A stretch of DNA of 64,000 nt from Clostridium sp. DL-VIII (GTDB taxonomy: Bacteria > Bacillota > Clostridia > Clostridiales > Clostridiaceae), in the NCBI RefSeq assembly GCF_000230835.1, contig NZ_CM001240.1, forward strand, positions 3,545,779 through 3,609,778, in the 5' to 3' direction. The translations under genes and the position numbers were made by a program. Shown piece after piece: positions 34,239 through 43,091 of this stretch. The notes under the pieces are model-generated. The model worked only from the letters and a program-made list of their open reading frames with translations. It was not told the DNA's origin and searched no databases. Each line of letters begins with the position of its first letter. The stretch's first letter is position 1.

Positions 34239-34688
34239 TTGCAAAATGATGAAATGTTGTTAATGATTAGGGAATTTTCAAATGTTCTTAATGAATTTAA
34301 CAGTAAAGCATTTAAATTTATTGATGAGCAATTAAATAAGACAGGACTGGGCAGAACACATTTTGGGATTTTACATGCACTGGTGGACGGAAAAGAACTT
34401 CCAATGAGTGATTTGAGTGAAATTCTCCATGTTACAAAACCAAACATAACAGTGTTAATTGATAAGCTTACTAAGATGAACTATGTTGAACGGATAAGTA
34501 GCAGCAGCGACAGGAGAGTATTCTTGATCCGACTTACTGATGAAGGAAAAAATTTTTTAGATGAGTCAGCAGCAGAACTAATTAAGTCATCTATCAGTAT
34601 ATTAAATAACCTTACTAACGAGGATGTAGGACTCATAAAACAAACAACACAAACTCTGAAAAATCTCATGATCAAATTTAATAAGTAA
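34239..34688 (+). CDS. MarR-family regulator
   Basis: 149 residues, MarR winged helix (Leu-His-Val-Thr-Lys-Pro-Asn-Ile-Thr-Val-Leu-Ile-Asp-Lys-Leu) with the wing Asp-Arg-Arg-Val-Phe. TTG 34239 is the chosen start, with AAGGGAG about seven bases upstream. An antibiotic-biosynthesis-monooxygenase-like gene follows after 150 bases and is a likely target. Confidence 0.86.
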   Translation: MQNDEMLLMIREFSNVLNEFNSKAFKFIDEQLNKTGLGRTHFGILHALVDGKELPMSDLSEILHVTKPNITVLIDKLTKMNYVERISSSSDRRVFLIRLTDEGKNFLDESAAELIKSSISILNNLTNEDVGLIKQTTQTLKNLMIKFNK

Positions 34689-34842
34689 ATATAAATAATG
34701 ATTAATAATATATATACTTAAAAGAAATAAATTGGATTTAATTAGTGACATGTGGTATGAGGAATATCTTGATTTTTATGTGAACCCAGCAAGATAATAG
34801 TTCAGCCAAATTAGAAAAACCAGAAAAAGAGGAGGAAGCAGT

Positions 34843-35166
34843 ATGAACATATCGGAAAATAGCAAAAACTATAACAGCGTAACAATATTCATTGAAATTC
34901 ATGCAAAAGATGGTCAAGAAGAGGTTGCACGAAAGGTGTTCATGACAACGATAGCAACAACGGAAAAGCCTGGACTTTTGAGCTATGAAATTTTTGAAGA
35001 CAGTAGTGATAAAGGTACATTATACTCAATTCAAGAATGGGAAAATGTAGAAGCCTTTCAAGCTCACATGAGTGCTGCGAAATCAGGTCTTAAAGAGGCA
35101 ACTGAGATGTTGCGGGATATGCCTAGGATCAGTATCCTTAATCAAATCGGAAGATCAGCCCTGTAG
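34843..35166 (+). CDS. Antibiotic biosynthesis monooxygenase (ABM) domain protein
   Basis: 107 residues with the dimeric alpha/beta barrel pattern (Val-Thr-Ile-Phe-Ile-Glu-Ile-His-Ala-Lys; Pro-Gly-Leu-Leu-Ser-Tyr-Glu-Ile-Phe-Glu; Trp-Glu-Asn-Val-Glu-Ala-Phe-Gln-Ala-His). ABM proteins oxidise quinone-like small molecules without cofactors, or degrade heme in some branches. AGAGGAGGAAG precedes ATG. Downstream of a MarR gene, consistent with a quinone or electrophile response. Confidence 0.85.
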   Translation: MNISENSKNYNSVTIFIEIHAKDGQEEVARKVFMTTIATTEKPGLLSYEIFEDSSDKGTLYSIQEWENVEAFQAHMSAAKSGLKEATEMLRDMPRISILNQIGRSAL

Positions 35167-35391
35167 ATATGGGGACACTATACATAAAATAGCTGGAATT
35201 CATTGATTGTTGACTTATTAGAAGTTTTAATTATAAAATTATAAATTACGTTTGCTACTGATACGGAGAACCGTACCACAAATGACGCAGACTATTTTTA
35301 GAATAAGCATTTAAGAACTTGATGTTTAGTATAATCAAAATACAGCGAATATTATTGAAAAAAGTTTAATAAAATTGGCATAATAAATAAT

Positions 35392-35424
35392 GAAAAGAAC
35401 ACTATTTGATATAGTGCTCTTTTC
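35392..35424 (-). terminator. Terminator overlapping the tetR stop
   Basis: GAAAAGAACACTAT (35392-35405) pairs with ATAGTGCTCTTTTC (35411-35424) with one mismatch; on the minus strand the hairpin begins at the tetR stop codon. Confidence 0.65.
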
Positions 35425-36004
35425 ATCCTTTTAAAGTATTCATACCGGTAAAAACAAATCCAATAATCTCAGAAATTAGAAGTTCTTGAGGTATTGGTCT
35501 CTTCTGAACTTCCCATTTGTAAATTACATTATAAATAGAAGTGCTCATCATTGTTGCAACTAATTGGGCTCGTATTTTTTCATTTTCAGCTAAGTCATTG
35601 TCTTTTATTAGCAATGCATAAATCGTAGAATATAGCTCACAAACTATTTTATCTCCTATTAAAGGTAAAATAGAGTCAAAACCGCATTTGCAGATGTTTT
35701 TTACCATTTCAAAGTACTCACAAACGCAAAGAATGAGGATTCGTATAGTATTCTCATTTAGACGCATCTCGCTCTGTAGCTTATTAGAAAAGATCTCAGA
35801 GAATTTCTCTACTATGACGGTGTCCAGTAGTGCATATTTATCTGTAAAATGTGCATAGAAGGTTGCACGGTTTATGGTGGCTGCTGTAGTAATATCCTTG
35901 ACTGTAATGGAGTCAAAGCCTTTTTTAGTAACTAGTGAAATAAAAGCATTGATAATAAGATCACGGGTTCTTTTTACTCTAGGATTATTTATATTTACTG
36001 ACAT
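35423..36004 (-). CDS. TetR/AcrR-family regulator
   Basis: 193 residues with a TetR helix-turn-helix (Ile-Thr-Val-Lys-Asp-Ile-Thr-Thr-Ala-Ala-Thr-Ile-Asn-Arg-Ala-Thr-Phe-Tyr-Ala-His-Phe) and a helical ligand domain with several Cys. A palindrome with TAAAGTGTT arms lies about 50 bases upstream and is its likely operator. Divergent from the Cys-rich/nitroreductase pair at 36203-37288, which it may control. The ribosome site is weak (AATGATATG context). Confidence 0.86.
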   Translation of the reverse strand: MSVNINNPRVKRTRDLIINAFISLVTKKGFDSITVKDITTAATINRATFYAHFTDKYALLDTVIVEKFSEIFSNKLQSEMRLNENTIRILILCVCEYFEMVKNICKCGFDSILPLIGDKIVCELYSTIYALLIKDNDLAENEKIRAQLVATMMSTSIYNVIYKWEVQKRPIPQELLISEIIGFVFTGMNTLKG

Positions 36005-36050
36005 ATCATTACCTCATTTAAAATAATTTTAGTTAAACTCATATTGTAAA

Positions 36051-36076
36051 TAAAGTGTTTTATAAGCAACACTTTA
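36051..36076. promoter_or_regulatory. Candidate TetR operator
   Basis: TAAAGTGTT (36051-36059) and AACACTTTA (36068-36076), 9-base perfect arms with an 8-base spacer, between divergent tetR and the Cys-rich gene. Confidence 0.6.
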
Positions 36077-36202
36077 TGAATTTTGTTGGTTGAAAAATAT
36101 ATAAGCTAATTTTATAATCATTATAAGCAACACGAGTTGTTTTTGCAATATAGGTTGCTAGAATAATTGGTTTAAATAAATATTTATTACTAGGAGGTAA
36201 AT

Positions 36203-36382
36203 ATGTCAACTATAAATCCGAACTGTAAATGTATTAATAAAAGCTGTAAAAATCACGGGAATTGTAAAGCATGTCGAGAGGCTCACAAATCACAATCATA
36301 TCTTAATCAAACATATTGTCAGGCTGGTGCAGTTAAATTCATAACTAAAGGATTAATATCTAAGTTAAAGTTACATTCTTAG
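36203..36382 (+). CDS. Small Cys-rich protein (59 aa)
   Basis: ATG 36203 follows TAGGAGGTAA. The protein has Cys8, Cys10, Cys15, Cys21, Cys24 and Cys39 in a Cys-x-Cys ... Cys ... Cys-x2-Cys pattern, as in small clostridial Cys-rich (DUF6485-like) proteins, probably a zinc or Fe-S site. It is 60 bases before the nitroreductase and likely co-transcribed. Its last 25 codons are duplicated at 30344-30419. Confidence 0.65.
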   Translation: MSTINPNCKCINKSCKNHGNCKACREAHKSQSYLNQTYCQAGAVKFITKGLISKLKLHS

Positions 36383-37289
36383 CACGCAAATTAGCAATTC
36401 AAATGCGGACTTACTATAAAATAAAAAGGGTGGGAGTTTTGAAATATGAATTTAGATAATCCGATTTTCAAGAAGCCAATTACAGAAGTTATTAAAGCAA
36501 GAACATCTATGAGGTCATATAATGGAGTGGCTTTGGACAAAACAACAGGAGATAGCATAATAGATGTTATAAATCAGGTTAAAGCACCTTTTGGCACAAA
36601 TATACGAGTTAAGCTGATAAACTCTAAAGATTCAGATTTAAAGCTTGGAACCTATGGTGTTATAAAAGGAACTTCTACTTTCATAGTCTCATCAATTTCA
36701 AAATCAGATAATGCATTAGTTGATTTAGGATATTCATTGGAAAGAGCAGTATTGTATGCAACTGATTTAAATTTGGGTACATGTTGGCTAGGTGGTACCT
36801 TTAATAAAGGTCAATTTGCAGAGGTTATGGAGCTTAAAGATAATGAAATCCTTCCAATAGTTATACCTGTAGGGTATCCTAGTGAAGCAAGAAGAGGCAT
36901 GGATACTTTCGTTAGGTTTATGGTAGGTTCTAAAAATAGAAAAGCCTGGTCTAAACTATTCTTTGATGTAGATTTCAATACACCGTTAAAGGAGCTGGAA
37001 AGCTTAGAGTATTTTATTCCTCTTCAAATGGTAAGGCTTGCACCTTCAGCAGCAAACAAGCAACCTTGGAGAATAATTAAAAGTTCTAATTCATACGATT
37101 TTTATTTAGAACAAAGTAAAGACTCAAAAAGTGATAGTTATAATGATATGCACAAAATAGATATGGGCATAGCTATGTGTCATTTTGAGTTAACTTCAGC
37201 AGAATTAGGGTTAGAGGGGCATTGGGAGAAACTTAAGCTTTCCTCTCAAGATAATAAAAAATATATTATTTCTTGGGTTAGAAAATAGG
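36307..37289 (+). repeat. Duplicated block, copy 2
   Basis: Partner of 30344-31335. This copy keeps the intact Cys-rich gene, so it is likely the original arrangement. Confidence 0.9.
36446..37288 (+). CDS. Nitroreductase-family protein (TM1586-like), copy 2
   Basis: 280 residues, same architecture as the 30483 gene. It lacks that copy's Val-Met-Glu insertion and keeps Gly where copy 1 has Cys after Arg-Arg. GGGTGGGAG lies upstream. It follows the Cys-rich gene, with a TetR regulator divergent. Preserved reading frames in both copies suggest both are functional. Confidence 0.88.
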   Translation: MNLDNPIFKKPITEVIKARTSMRSYNGVALDKTTGDSIIDVINQVKAPFGTNIRVKLINSKDSDLKLGTYGVIKGTSTFIVSSISKSDNALVDLGYSLERAVLYATDLNLGTCWLGGTFNKGQFAEVMELKDNEILPIVIPVGYPSEARRGMDTFVRFMVGSKNRKAWSKLFFDVDFNTPLKELESLEYFIPLQMVRLAPSAANKQPWRIIKSSNSYDFYLEQSKDSKSDSYNDMHKIDMGIAMCHFELTSAELGLEGHWEKLKLSSQDNKKYIISWVRK

Positions 37290-37389
37290 GAAGGAAATTG
37301 ACTTGACGGAGCTCAAGTCCCTAAGTTTATCTAATTATATTATTCCAAATTCAAATTATTAACTTTATTAAGTCTACGTTAAACACGTT

Positions 37390-37470
37390 ATGGTAAACCG
37401 TATTATAAATAAATGGGGTTTTTGTGTATTTCCACATACAACTCACGTGGAGACGGTAATTTTGATGCCG
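37390..37470 (+). pseudogene. Fragment of a 23S rRNA uracil methyltransferase (RlmD-like) C-terminus
   Basis: Val-Phe-Pro-His-Thr-Thr-His-Val-Glu-Thr-Val-Ile-Leu-Met matches the conserved C-terminal motif of RlmD/RumA enzymes. No upstream catalytic part exists, and the downstream residues are unrelated. A terminator follows. The rest of 37290-37698 shows no gene. Confidence 0.5.
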
Positions 37471-37540
37471 AATAGTGGCTATAAGGTCAAGCGAGACAGG
37501 TCAATCACAATATGTAGTGGTTTTAAAGTGAAAAATGAGA

Positions 37541-37584
37541 AAAAATCGGGACTGAAAAATGCGTTTTTCAGCCCGATTTTTTTT
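37541..37584 (+). terminator. Strong intrinsic terminator
   Basis: AAAAATCGGG / CCCGATTTTT with inner TGAAAAA / TTTTTCA and a T-run; A-run on the left allows bidirectional use. Confidence 0.9.
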
Positions 37585-37698
37585 GCCCTGTTTATAGATG
37601 ACATCCGAGATTTTCATTGGTTTCTAATTAATGCCTCAATGGAATAAGACGGTATAAAATTCTATTGTGCGAATATTTATCTAACTTGTTGGGGCACT

Positions 37699-38667
37699 TC
37701 ATTTCTTGAGAATAACTTTTTTACTCAAAATATGAATTCCAATCCAGCATAGCAATAATAACACCTGTGCCAGAACAACAAGCCATAGTACCTGCATGTA
37801 TCCACCTATAATGCAAAATATGGTATTAACCAGTGGAAAACCCAGGAATGTAAACATGATAGGAAAATCTTTTTTGTAATCCATAGAACTAATGACCTTA
37901 CGATCCCAGAACTTGACGAAGGCTAACACTAAAACTCCCGCTGAAATTACAGAAAGAGATATCAACATTACCCATTGCATATTAGAAGCTCTGGAGAAAA
38001 ATGGTCCCATATAATTAAAAAAGTTGGATAAAGGTGAAACTAAACAGGCTAGAGAAAGAATTGCAGCCAAAAACGGATATATGTATCCAATTAGATTACT
38101 ATAGTTTTTCTTTTTATGCCACCATTCACCTAGTAATATGAATACAGTCCAGTACCCACCTATGTAAATCCATCCTGTAAAATTCATGACAGGTTCACCA
38201 TATATTAAAGGTTCACCAGGAAGAGGAATAAAGCTCCACCTTCCGATAACTCCTTCCGCTGTATGAAAAATCTGTTTAATAGCCACTGGATCCATGGAAA
38301 AGTCAAAAATCATAGCCATGAGTCCAACAATAAATGGTTTACTCCATGACGGTATATTGACCATCTTTAAAACACGCAACGTTGAGTAAACTATAAGAAA
38401 CTCGATAATTGGAACAGTTATTGGTATATTGAATATCATTAGGATACTGTGCCCATATGAGTAAAACCCCTCTTTCCCCATAACTCCCATAGTTGCCGAA
38501 ACATTTTCAAAGGCTGAGGCGTAGAAAAAGACAAAACATATGAATTGCATTAATACAACATTTGGACGTTCTTCGTTTTTAAGTATATAGAAGACCATTA
38601 ATGTGGCGATGATTAGAACTAAAATATCTTGAATAATCCATACAGGTACTATAGTTATATTTCCCAT
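37699..38667 (-). CDS. Polytopic membrane protein, CruF/carotenoid-biosynthesis-like
   Basis: 322 residues with about eight membrane helices. The block Ile-Phe-Asp-Phe-Ser-Met-Asp-Pro-Val-Ala, then Gly-Arg-Trp-Ser-Phe and Tyr-Gly-Glu-Pro-Val-Met-Asn-Phe-Thr-Gly-Trp, resembles the CruF (DUF422) hydratase family (Asp-x4-Pro-Val-Ala ... Gly-x-Trp ... Gly-Val-Pro-x-x-Asn-x-x-Gly-Trp). No other carotenoid gene is present, so the substrate is unknown. GGAGGTAAC precedes the start. The palindrome TTTGAACGTTCAAA sits about 30 bases upstream, suggesting TetR-type control. Confidence 0.6.
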   Translation of the reverse strand: MGNITIVPVWIIQDILVLIIATLMVFYILKNEERPNVVLMQFICFVFFYASAFENVSATMGVMGKEGFYSYGHSILMIFNIPITVPIIEFLIVYSTLRVLKMVNIPSWSKPFIVGLMAMIFDFSMDPVAIKQIFHTAEGVIGRWSFIPLPGEPLIYGEPVMNFTGWIYIGGYWTVFILLGEWWHKKKNYSNLIGYIYPFLAAILSLACLVSPLSNFFNYMGPFFSRASNMQWVMLISLSVISAGVLVLAFVKFWDRKVISSMDYKKDFPIMFTFLGFPLVNTIFCIIGGYMQVLWLVVLAQVLLLLCWIGIHILSKKVILKK

Positions 38668-38697
38668 TGTGTTACCTCCATTTAAAATTATAATTTA

Positions 38698-38711
38698 TTT
38701 GAACGTTCAAA
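38698..38711. promoter_or_regulatory. Palindromic operator TTTGAACGTTCAAA
   Basis: Perfect 14-base palindrome in the 5' region of the CruF-like gene. Nearby TetR at 39245 is the obvious candidate binder. Confidence 0.6.
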
Positions 38712-38960
38712 TATGTTAGCTGTTAAATATATTATAAGTACACAGTGCTACTTAATCAACAGGCAGTTCGATAACATTACGTTCGATATCTTACAAATCA
38801 GATAAGTGTTGTTCGTTCACTGAATTATTTAGGCAGGGTAAATAAGAACAACTCAATCATTTTTTTAGTTTAAGGCAAGAAAATATTTTGGGATTTGAAA
38901 TTATAGAAAATCTATGTAGTAAATGTGGAATTATTACTGAGATTATAGTTAATACTTAAA

Positions 38961-39149
38961 ATGAAGAAGATTAAGAATTATAGGGATTCTAATATAAATA
39001 AAACACGATTAGTTAAGAAATTAGAAAAAAGATTACGTAGGTTGCAGTGCAAAATATCAAGAAAATATGAGTTAAATAAAGAAGGGAGGAAGGTTGTCAA
39101 AACTAGCAAAATTATAAAACTTGAAAAGCAGATTAGATTACTTCAATAA
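38961..39149 (+). pseudogene. TnpB fragment (IS200/IS605)
   Basis: Encodes Leu-Val-Lys-Lys-Leu-Glu-Lys-Arg-Leu-Arg-Arg-Leu-Gln, Ile-Ser-Arg-Lys-Tyr-Glu and Lys-Ile-Ile-Lys-Leu-Glu-Lys-Gln-Ile-Arg-Leu, the basic helical segment of TnpB. Both the N-terminal part and the RuvC/zinc-finger part are missing. Upstream (38876-38960) a Cys-Ser-Lys-Cys-Gly reading may be another scrap. Confidence 0.6.
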
Positions 39150-39244
39150 AAGTAGTATATTCTTTTAGAATTACAAAATCGGACACATTGAACAGGGAAT
39201 TAAACAAGTTTTATAAAGTTTTATAAGGTTTTGGCAACGGTATT

Positions 39245-39811
39245 ATGGCATACGAAAAAGCAGACCGCCGGGTGAGATATACAAAGAGGGTTATAAAAAA
39301 CAGTTTACTGGAACTTATGAAAGAGCGTCCTATCAGCAAAGTTACAGTGACAGATATATGCAAAAAAGCGGATATCAATCGCAATACTTTTTATTCACAT
39401 TATGCGAATCAGTTTGAACTTCTTTCAAATATTGAAGGTGAGTTATATGAAGAAATCAGACAGGTTGCGGAACGTACTTTGAACCTTGAAACTTATGAAA
39501 AACTATCATATGAAATTTGCAAGTATATAAAAGCAAATAGCAATATATGTGGAGTATTATTTTCAGAGAACGGGGATAAAGAATTATTAGAACGTATTCT
39601 TTATATCAGCCACGAATTAAATATTGAGAAATGGAAGAAGGAAGAAAAATATATTGATCAAAAACTATTTGATAATTGGTACACATTTACCGCATATGGC
39701 ACTATAGCCGTAATAGAGAAGTGGGTAAATAGTGGTATGAAGGAAAGTCCAAGTAAAATTGCTGATTTTATTAATAAAGCGACAGAAGCAGTATCGAAAG
39801 ATTTTTATTGA
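39245..39811 (+). CDS. TetR/AcrR-family regulator
   Basis: 188 residues, helix-turn-helix at 30-60 (Val-Thr-Val-Thr-Asp-Ile-Cys-Lys-Lys-Ala-Asp-Ile-Asn-Arg-Asn-Thr-Phe-Tyr-Ser-His-Tyr) and a TetR_C-type helical domain. No clear ribosome site (GGTTTTGGCAACGGT before ATG 39245). It is divergent from the CruF-like gene with the TTTGAACGTTCAAA palindrome between them, which it likely binds. Confidence 0.85.
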   Translation: MAYEKADRRVRYTKRVIKNSLLELMKERPISKVTVTDICKKADINRNTFYSHYANQFELLSNIEGELYEEIRQVAERTLNLETYEKLSYEICKYIKANSNICGVLFSENGDKELLERILYISHELNIEKWKKEEKYIDQKLFDNWYTFTAYGTIAVIEKWVNSGMKESPSKIADFINKATEAVSKDFY

Positions 39812-39952
39812 TACTCCCTTTCATTATGATAACCGATAAATTGTACAATAACGAAAGAACAAAAGGGCGTTTGCTTGGATCTATAAACACAGTGAAGATA
39901 AGCATGGGACTATTGTTAAAAAGGGAGCATTAACATAAATTAGTATTTATTG

Positions 39953-39992
39953 AAATACCGTATTATTCAGATGAATTTGCGGTATTTTTTTG
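39953..39992 (+). terminator. Intrinsic terminator
   Basis: AAATACCG (39953-39960) / CGGTATTT (39980-39987) with an inner ATTCA/TGAAT pairing and a T-run. No gene lies in 39812-40298 apart from this and the next terminator. Confidence 0.75.
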
Positions 39993-40143
39993 TACAAGTA
40001 ATGCGTAACTATAATATAATATCAAATGCTGAGCAATTAATTATTAAATGTCTGAAAAATAGAAGAGTATAGCATATTCATGAACTGATTTATGAACAAA
40101 GTAGTACTAATTGAAAGGCTTACTATATTTCTAAGAATATAGT

Positions 40144-40187
40144 AAAGGGGCAAGGTCGGTTAAAAAACTGACCTTGCCCCTTTTTTT
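40144..40187 (+). terminator. Very strong orphan terminator
   Basis: AAAGGGGCAAGGTC / GACCTTGCCCCTTT (about 18 pairs in all) and a T-run, with no plus-strand gene within 300 bases upstream. It is followed after a few bases by the repeated 14-mer ACATATCCACTGGT. Confidence 0.85.
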
Positions 40188-40193
40188 ATGTAG

Positions 40194-40207
40194 ACATATC
40201 CACTGGT
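40194..40207 (+). repeat. 14-mer ACATATCCACTGGT, copy 1
   Basis: The same 14-mer starts the longer repeats at 53315 and 55541; all three follow a terminator-like hairpin within about 35 bases. Here only the first 14 bases match. Confidence 0.55.
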
Positions 40208-40298
40208 AGGAAGTGTGGATGATTTATAGTTCAGTAGTTAGTGGAAACATATGAGCAGTAAAATTTATGCATTTTGGTGGCTTGCAGGAATATGCCCA

Positions 40299-40862
40299 TT
40301 ATTTTTTAGAATAAGGCGTTATCCCATTTTTATATAGGGTATCTACTAACTTGAAAAATTCTTCTGAGGATAAATCCTTTTCTTGCTTGATCCAAAGGCG
40401 AAATAAGGAAAGGGATGTTGATATGTAAAATTCAATCAAGTATGGCTTTAAGAAATCATATTCTTGAAAGTTCAAGTCCAATCCATCAAAGGGGATTTCT
40501 CTTTTCAAGCGCTCTAAAAAATGAACACTCCCATAGTCACCCAAGAGAGCCTTGAGAACTGAGATATGCTTGCTATTTTCTATACAATTAAGTGCATTTT
40601 GGATAGAAGCCGTAGATTTTTTCATATTTGTCAATTCCTCTTTCATGTAGGTCAATAAATCGCTTTCAACAGAGTCTAATAATTCGTAAATATCAGGAAA
40701 GTGTTGATAAAATGTGCTACGGTTATATCCCGCTTTGTTGGCAATATCTTGAACAGATATTTTTTCAATGGGCTTTTGACTATATAACTCACAAAAAACA
40801 TCTATAAACGCTTGCCTTGTTTTTTCTGTAATTTCAGTTGCACTGTTGGGTAGTTTATATTT
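40299..40862 (-). pseudogene. TetR-family regulator, start lost
   Basis: From complement 40862 the frame gives Lys-Tyr-Lys-Leu-Pro-Asn-Ser-Ala-Thr-Glu-Ile-Thr, the usual first residues of a clostridial TetR group, then a normal helix-turn-helix (Ile-Ser-Val-Gln-Asp-Ile-Ala-Asn-Lys-Ala-Gly-Tyr-Asn-Arg-Ser-Thr-Phe-Tyr-Gln-His-Phe) and full ligand domain. No start codon exists where expected; the frame simply runs on into unrelated hydrophobic sequence up to 41018. The 5' end was probably replaced by rearrangement; alternatively a fusion protein of 239 residues is made. Confidence 0.65.
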
Positions 40863-41166
40863 TAAAAATAAGATAATTGATGAAGAAACAGTTAGAATCA
40901 GAAAAACGGCACACAAAATAACAATCACTTTAAAAGCATATTTAAGGGCAATACAAAAGGCTGGAGTTGCTATTAACCCATCTGCATTTAAAATTGTGCT
41001 TAAATGTCCAAATTTCATTCTAGATTTTTTCTTTATGATGTGACTTCGGACTAAAATGGTAAAGGATATGATGTTGCCGGATTATGCCAGTAGTGCAAAC
41101 AACGAAATTGTGCAGCTGAATAATGATTTATTAAAATTTTTAAATCAAAATGATGTCACAATGTAA
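40863..41166 (+). other. Rearranged coding debris
   Basis: The plus strand holds two protein-like scraps: 40873-41000 (Ile-Ile-Asp-Glu-Glu-Thr-Val-Arg-Ile-Arg-Lys, Ala-Gly-Val-Ala-Ile-Asn-Pro-Ser-Ala) and 41056-41166 (Met-Val-Lys-Asp-Met-Met-Leu-Pro-Asp-Tyr-Ala-Ser-Ser-Ala). Neither has a ribosome site or recognisable family. They may be pieces of one lost gene. Nothing else is seen up to 41318. Confidence 0.35.
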
Positions 41167-41318
41167 GAATGGGAAAATGGTAAAGAAGTGTAATTGAGAG
41201 TTTATATTTCTCTGCCCATTCGAAAAAATAGCTGAAGAGCATCATAATGTTGTACTATTTCATATGAATCCAGAAAATTACATAAGCATTGAAAGACTCT
41301 AGTTTTATAGAAAAGATA

Positions 41319-41500
41319 CTATACTTGATTATCTAATCCTAACATTATTACTGTATTTTCAAGATTTTTTGCATCTTTTAAATTGGATATAGGTGATTCT
41401 ATATTATCAACAACTATTCCATCTTTTCTTATCTCCATTGAATTACCAATGGTATTATCATCATATATGTATTCGTATTCATTATGTTTATAAATAAGCA
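41319..41500 (-). CDS. Small hypothetical protein (60 aa)
   Basis: ATG at complement 41500 follows AAGGAGTTTTTTAT, a clear ribosome site; the frame can extend to 41534 but that part lacks one. The protein is polar with predicted beta strands (Tyr-Glu-Tyr-Ile-Tyr-Asp-Asp-Asn-Thr-Ile-Gly). No family recognised. Confidence 0.55.
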
Positions 41501-41703
41501 TATAAAAAACTCCTTTTATATTTAAAATTACCACTATTAATAAATTTTATACATCAAGATTGAAAAAAACAAGGTCATAAAATGATCTTTACACCATGAA
41601 ATTATTAGGAATATGCAAAATCAATCACGTAAAGAATCATAAAGCTACAGCATATTCACTTTCACAGAGTGTTGGATGAAATTAATAACGTTAATTAAGA
41701 AAC

Positions 41704-41739
41704 GGTGCTAATCTTGGTTAGATGGAGCACTTTTTTTGC
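41704..41739 (+). terminator. Intrinsic terminator, orphan
   Basis: GTGCT / AGCAC with inner ATC/GAT pairing and a run of seven T. No gene is evident in 41535-41703. Confidence 0.65.
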
Positions 41740-41984
41740 TTTTAACTTCTATGTCAAAATCAAGAAAGAGAATATTTTTAATTATTCAGTGCGATAACTC
41801 TATATAATACTATGAGTTATTTATGCAAAATGTAATATTGTATTTCGGCATTTATAAAGAAAACTCATATTTCAACTGAAATATAGTATAATGTTTGTTA
41901 GAACAAAAGAATAACAATATATTTTATAATTATAAATTCGCAATTATTTTTACAATATATATGAAGAAAGACAGAGAGGGAAAA

Positions 41985-42764
41985 ATGAAGATTGCAGTTA
42001 CTACTACAAGAGATGCAGATGAGAGTTTAAATTATAAAGCAAAAGATGTATCTAAAGATTTAAACATATCATATATAAAAAGAGGTACTTTTAGTATCAA
42101 GGAAACAATCTTGAAAGATGGCTTTGACTATTTATTAGTAGTTGAAAGAGATAAGATTGTTATAAAGGGAGAAGATAGTGCACTGTTTTGGCATCCTAAT
42201 ATGTCAGAACTTAAGGTTAAATCAATAAGACAAGGAAATAAGGAAGCTATAATAAAGGCAACAAAATTAGAAGAAGGAAATAGTATATTGGATTGTACAT
42301 TAGGTCTTGCAGGTGATTCTCTTGTCTTTTCAGCAGTTGTTGGAGAAAAGGGATATGTAGTAGGGACGGAAATTAATAAGTATATAGCTTATTTAAGTAA
42401 ATGTGGATTAGAAAACTATAATGGTGTTAATGGTAAAGCTATAGATAATATAAAGGTTGTTAATGAATCATATGAAGATTATATTTTAAAGCAAAGAGAT
42501 AATAGTTTTGATGTAGTATATTTTGATCCTATGTTTAAAGAACCAAATAGAAAGTCAACATCAATAAACTCCTTTAGAGATTTTGCAGATCACAAAGGGT
42601 TAACAAAAAATATTTTAATGGAAGCACTTAGAGTATGTGCAAAAAGAGTTGTTATTAAAGAAAGACAAGGCTCTAATGAGTTTGAAAAGCTAGGAATAGA
42701 AAAATATTATGGCGGCAAAAAAAGCGGTTCAATTATTTATGGAGTAATTGAAAAAACTATATAA
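41985..42764 (+). CDS. RsmJ-like class I methyltransferase
   Basis: 259 residues. The SAM-binding region is Ile-Leu-Asp-Cys-Thr-Leu-Gly-Leu-Ala-Gly-Asp-Ser, and the later Val-Tyr-Phe-Asp-Pro-Met-Phe matches the Asp-Pro-Met-Phe/Tyr block of the RsmJ/DUF548 family, which methylates a guanine N2 in 16S rRNA. The clostridial members carry the extra N-terminal domain (residues 1-75) seen here. ATG 41985 is chosen because GAGAGGG lies eight bases upstream. RNA target by family inference. Confidence 0.78.
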   Translation: MKIAVTTTRDADESLNYKAKDVSKDLNISYIKRGTFSIKETILKDGFDYLLVVERDKIVIKGEDSALFWHPNMSELKVKSIRQGNKEAIIKATKLEEGNSILDCTLGLAGDSLVFSAVVGEKGYVVGTEINKYIAYLSKCGLENYNGVNGKAIDNIKVVNESYEDYILKQRDNSFDVVYFDPMFKEPNRKSTSINSFRDFADHKGLTKNILMEALRVCAKRVVIKERQGSNEFEKLGIEKYYGGKKSGSIIYGVIEKTI

Positions 42765-42870
42765 AAAATTTAGATGTGCTAAGGTAAGAAGTTTTATATG
42801 AAAGGTTTAAATAATAATTAGTTTAGTGTACAATGGGATAAATATTAATCATAGATGAGAGGAAATTGAA

Positions 42871-43062
42871 ATGAACGGAACAAAGAGAAGTAATATTAAA
42901 ATAGGAGCAACTGTTTTAGTTGTTCAAAAGCAGGATCAACGTACAGGAAAATTGACAGAAGGAATAGTGGGAAAGATACTTACTAATTCACCAGAGCATC
43001 ATCGTGGCATAAAAGTGATGCTTGAAAGCGGCATTGTGGGCAGGGTGAAAGAGATAAAGTAA
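42871..43062 (+). CDS. YwbE-family protein
   Basis: 63 residues, full length: Asn-Ile-Lys-Ile-Gly-Ala-Thr-Val-Leu-Val-Val-Gln-Lys-Gln-Asp-Gln-Arg-Thr-Gly, then Val-Gly-x-Ile-Leu-Thr-Asn-Ser. This is the DUF2196/YwbE pattern, a small KOW/SH3-like barrel of unknown role. GAGAGGAAATTGAA precedes ATG. Confidence 0.85.
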   Translation: MNGTKRSNIKIGATVLVVQKQDQRTGKLTEGIVGKILTNSPEHHRGIKVMLESGIVGRVKEIK

Positions 43063-43091
43063 CAATTATTATAAATTGGCTTACTTAGATT

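Noticed and set aside
38698..38711. LexA box at TTTGAACGTTCAAA
   Set aside because: GAAC and GTTC half-sites have no 4-base spacer, so it does not fit LexA; kept as a TetR-type palindrome.
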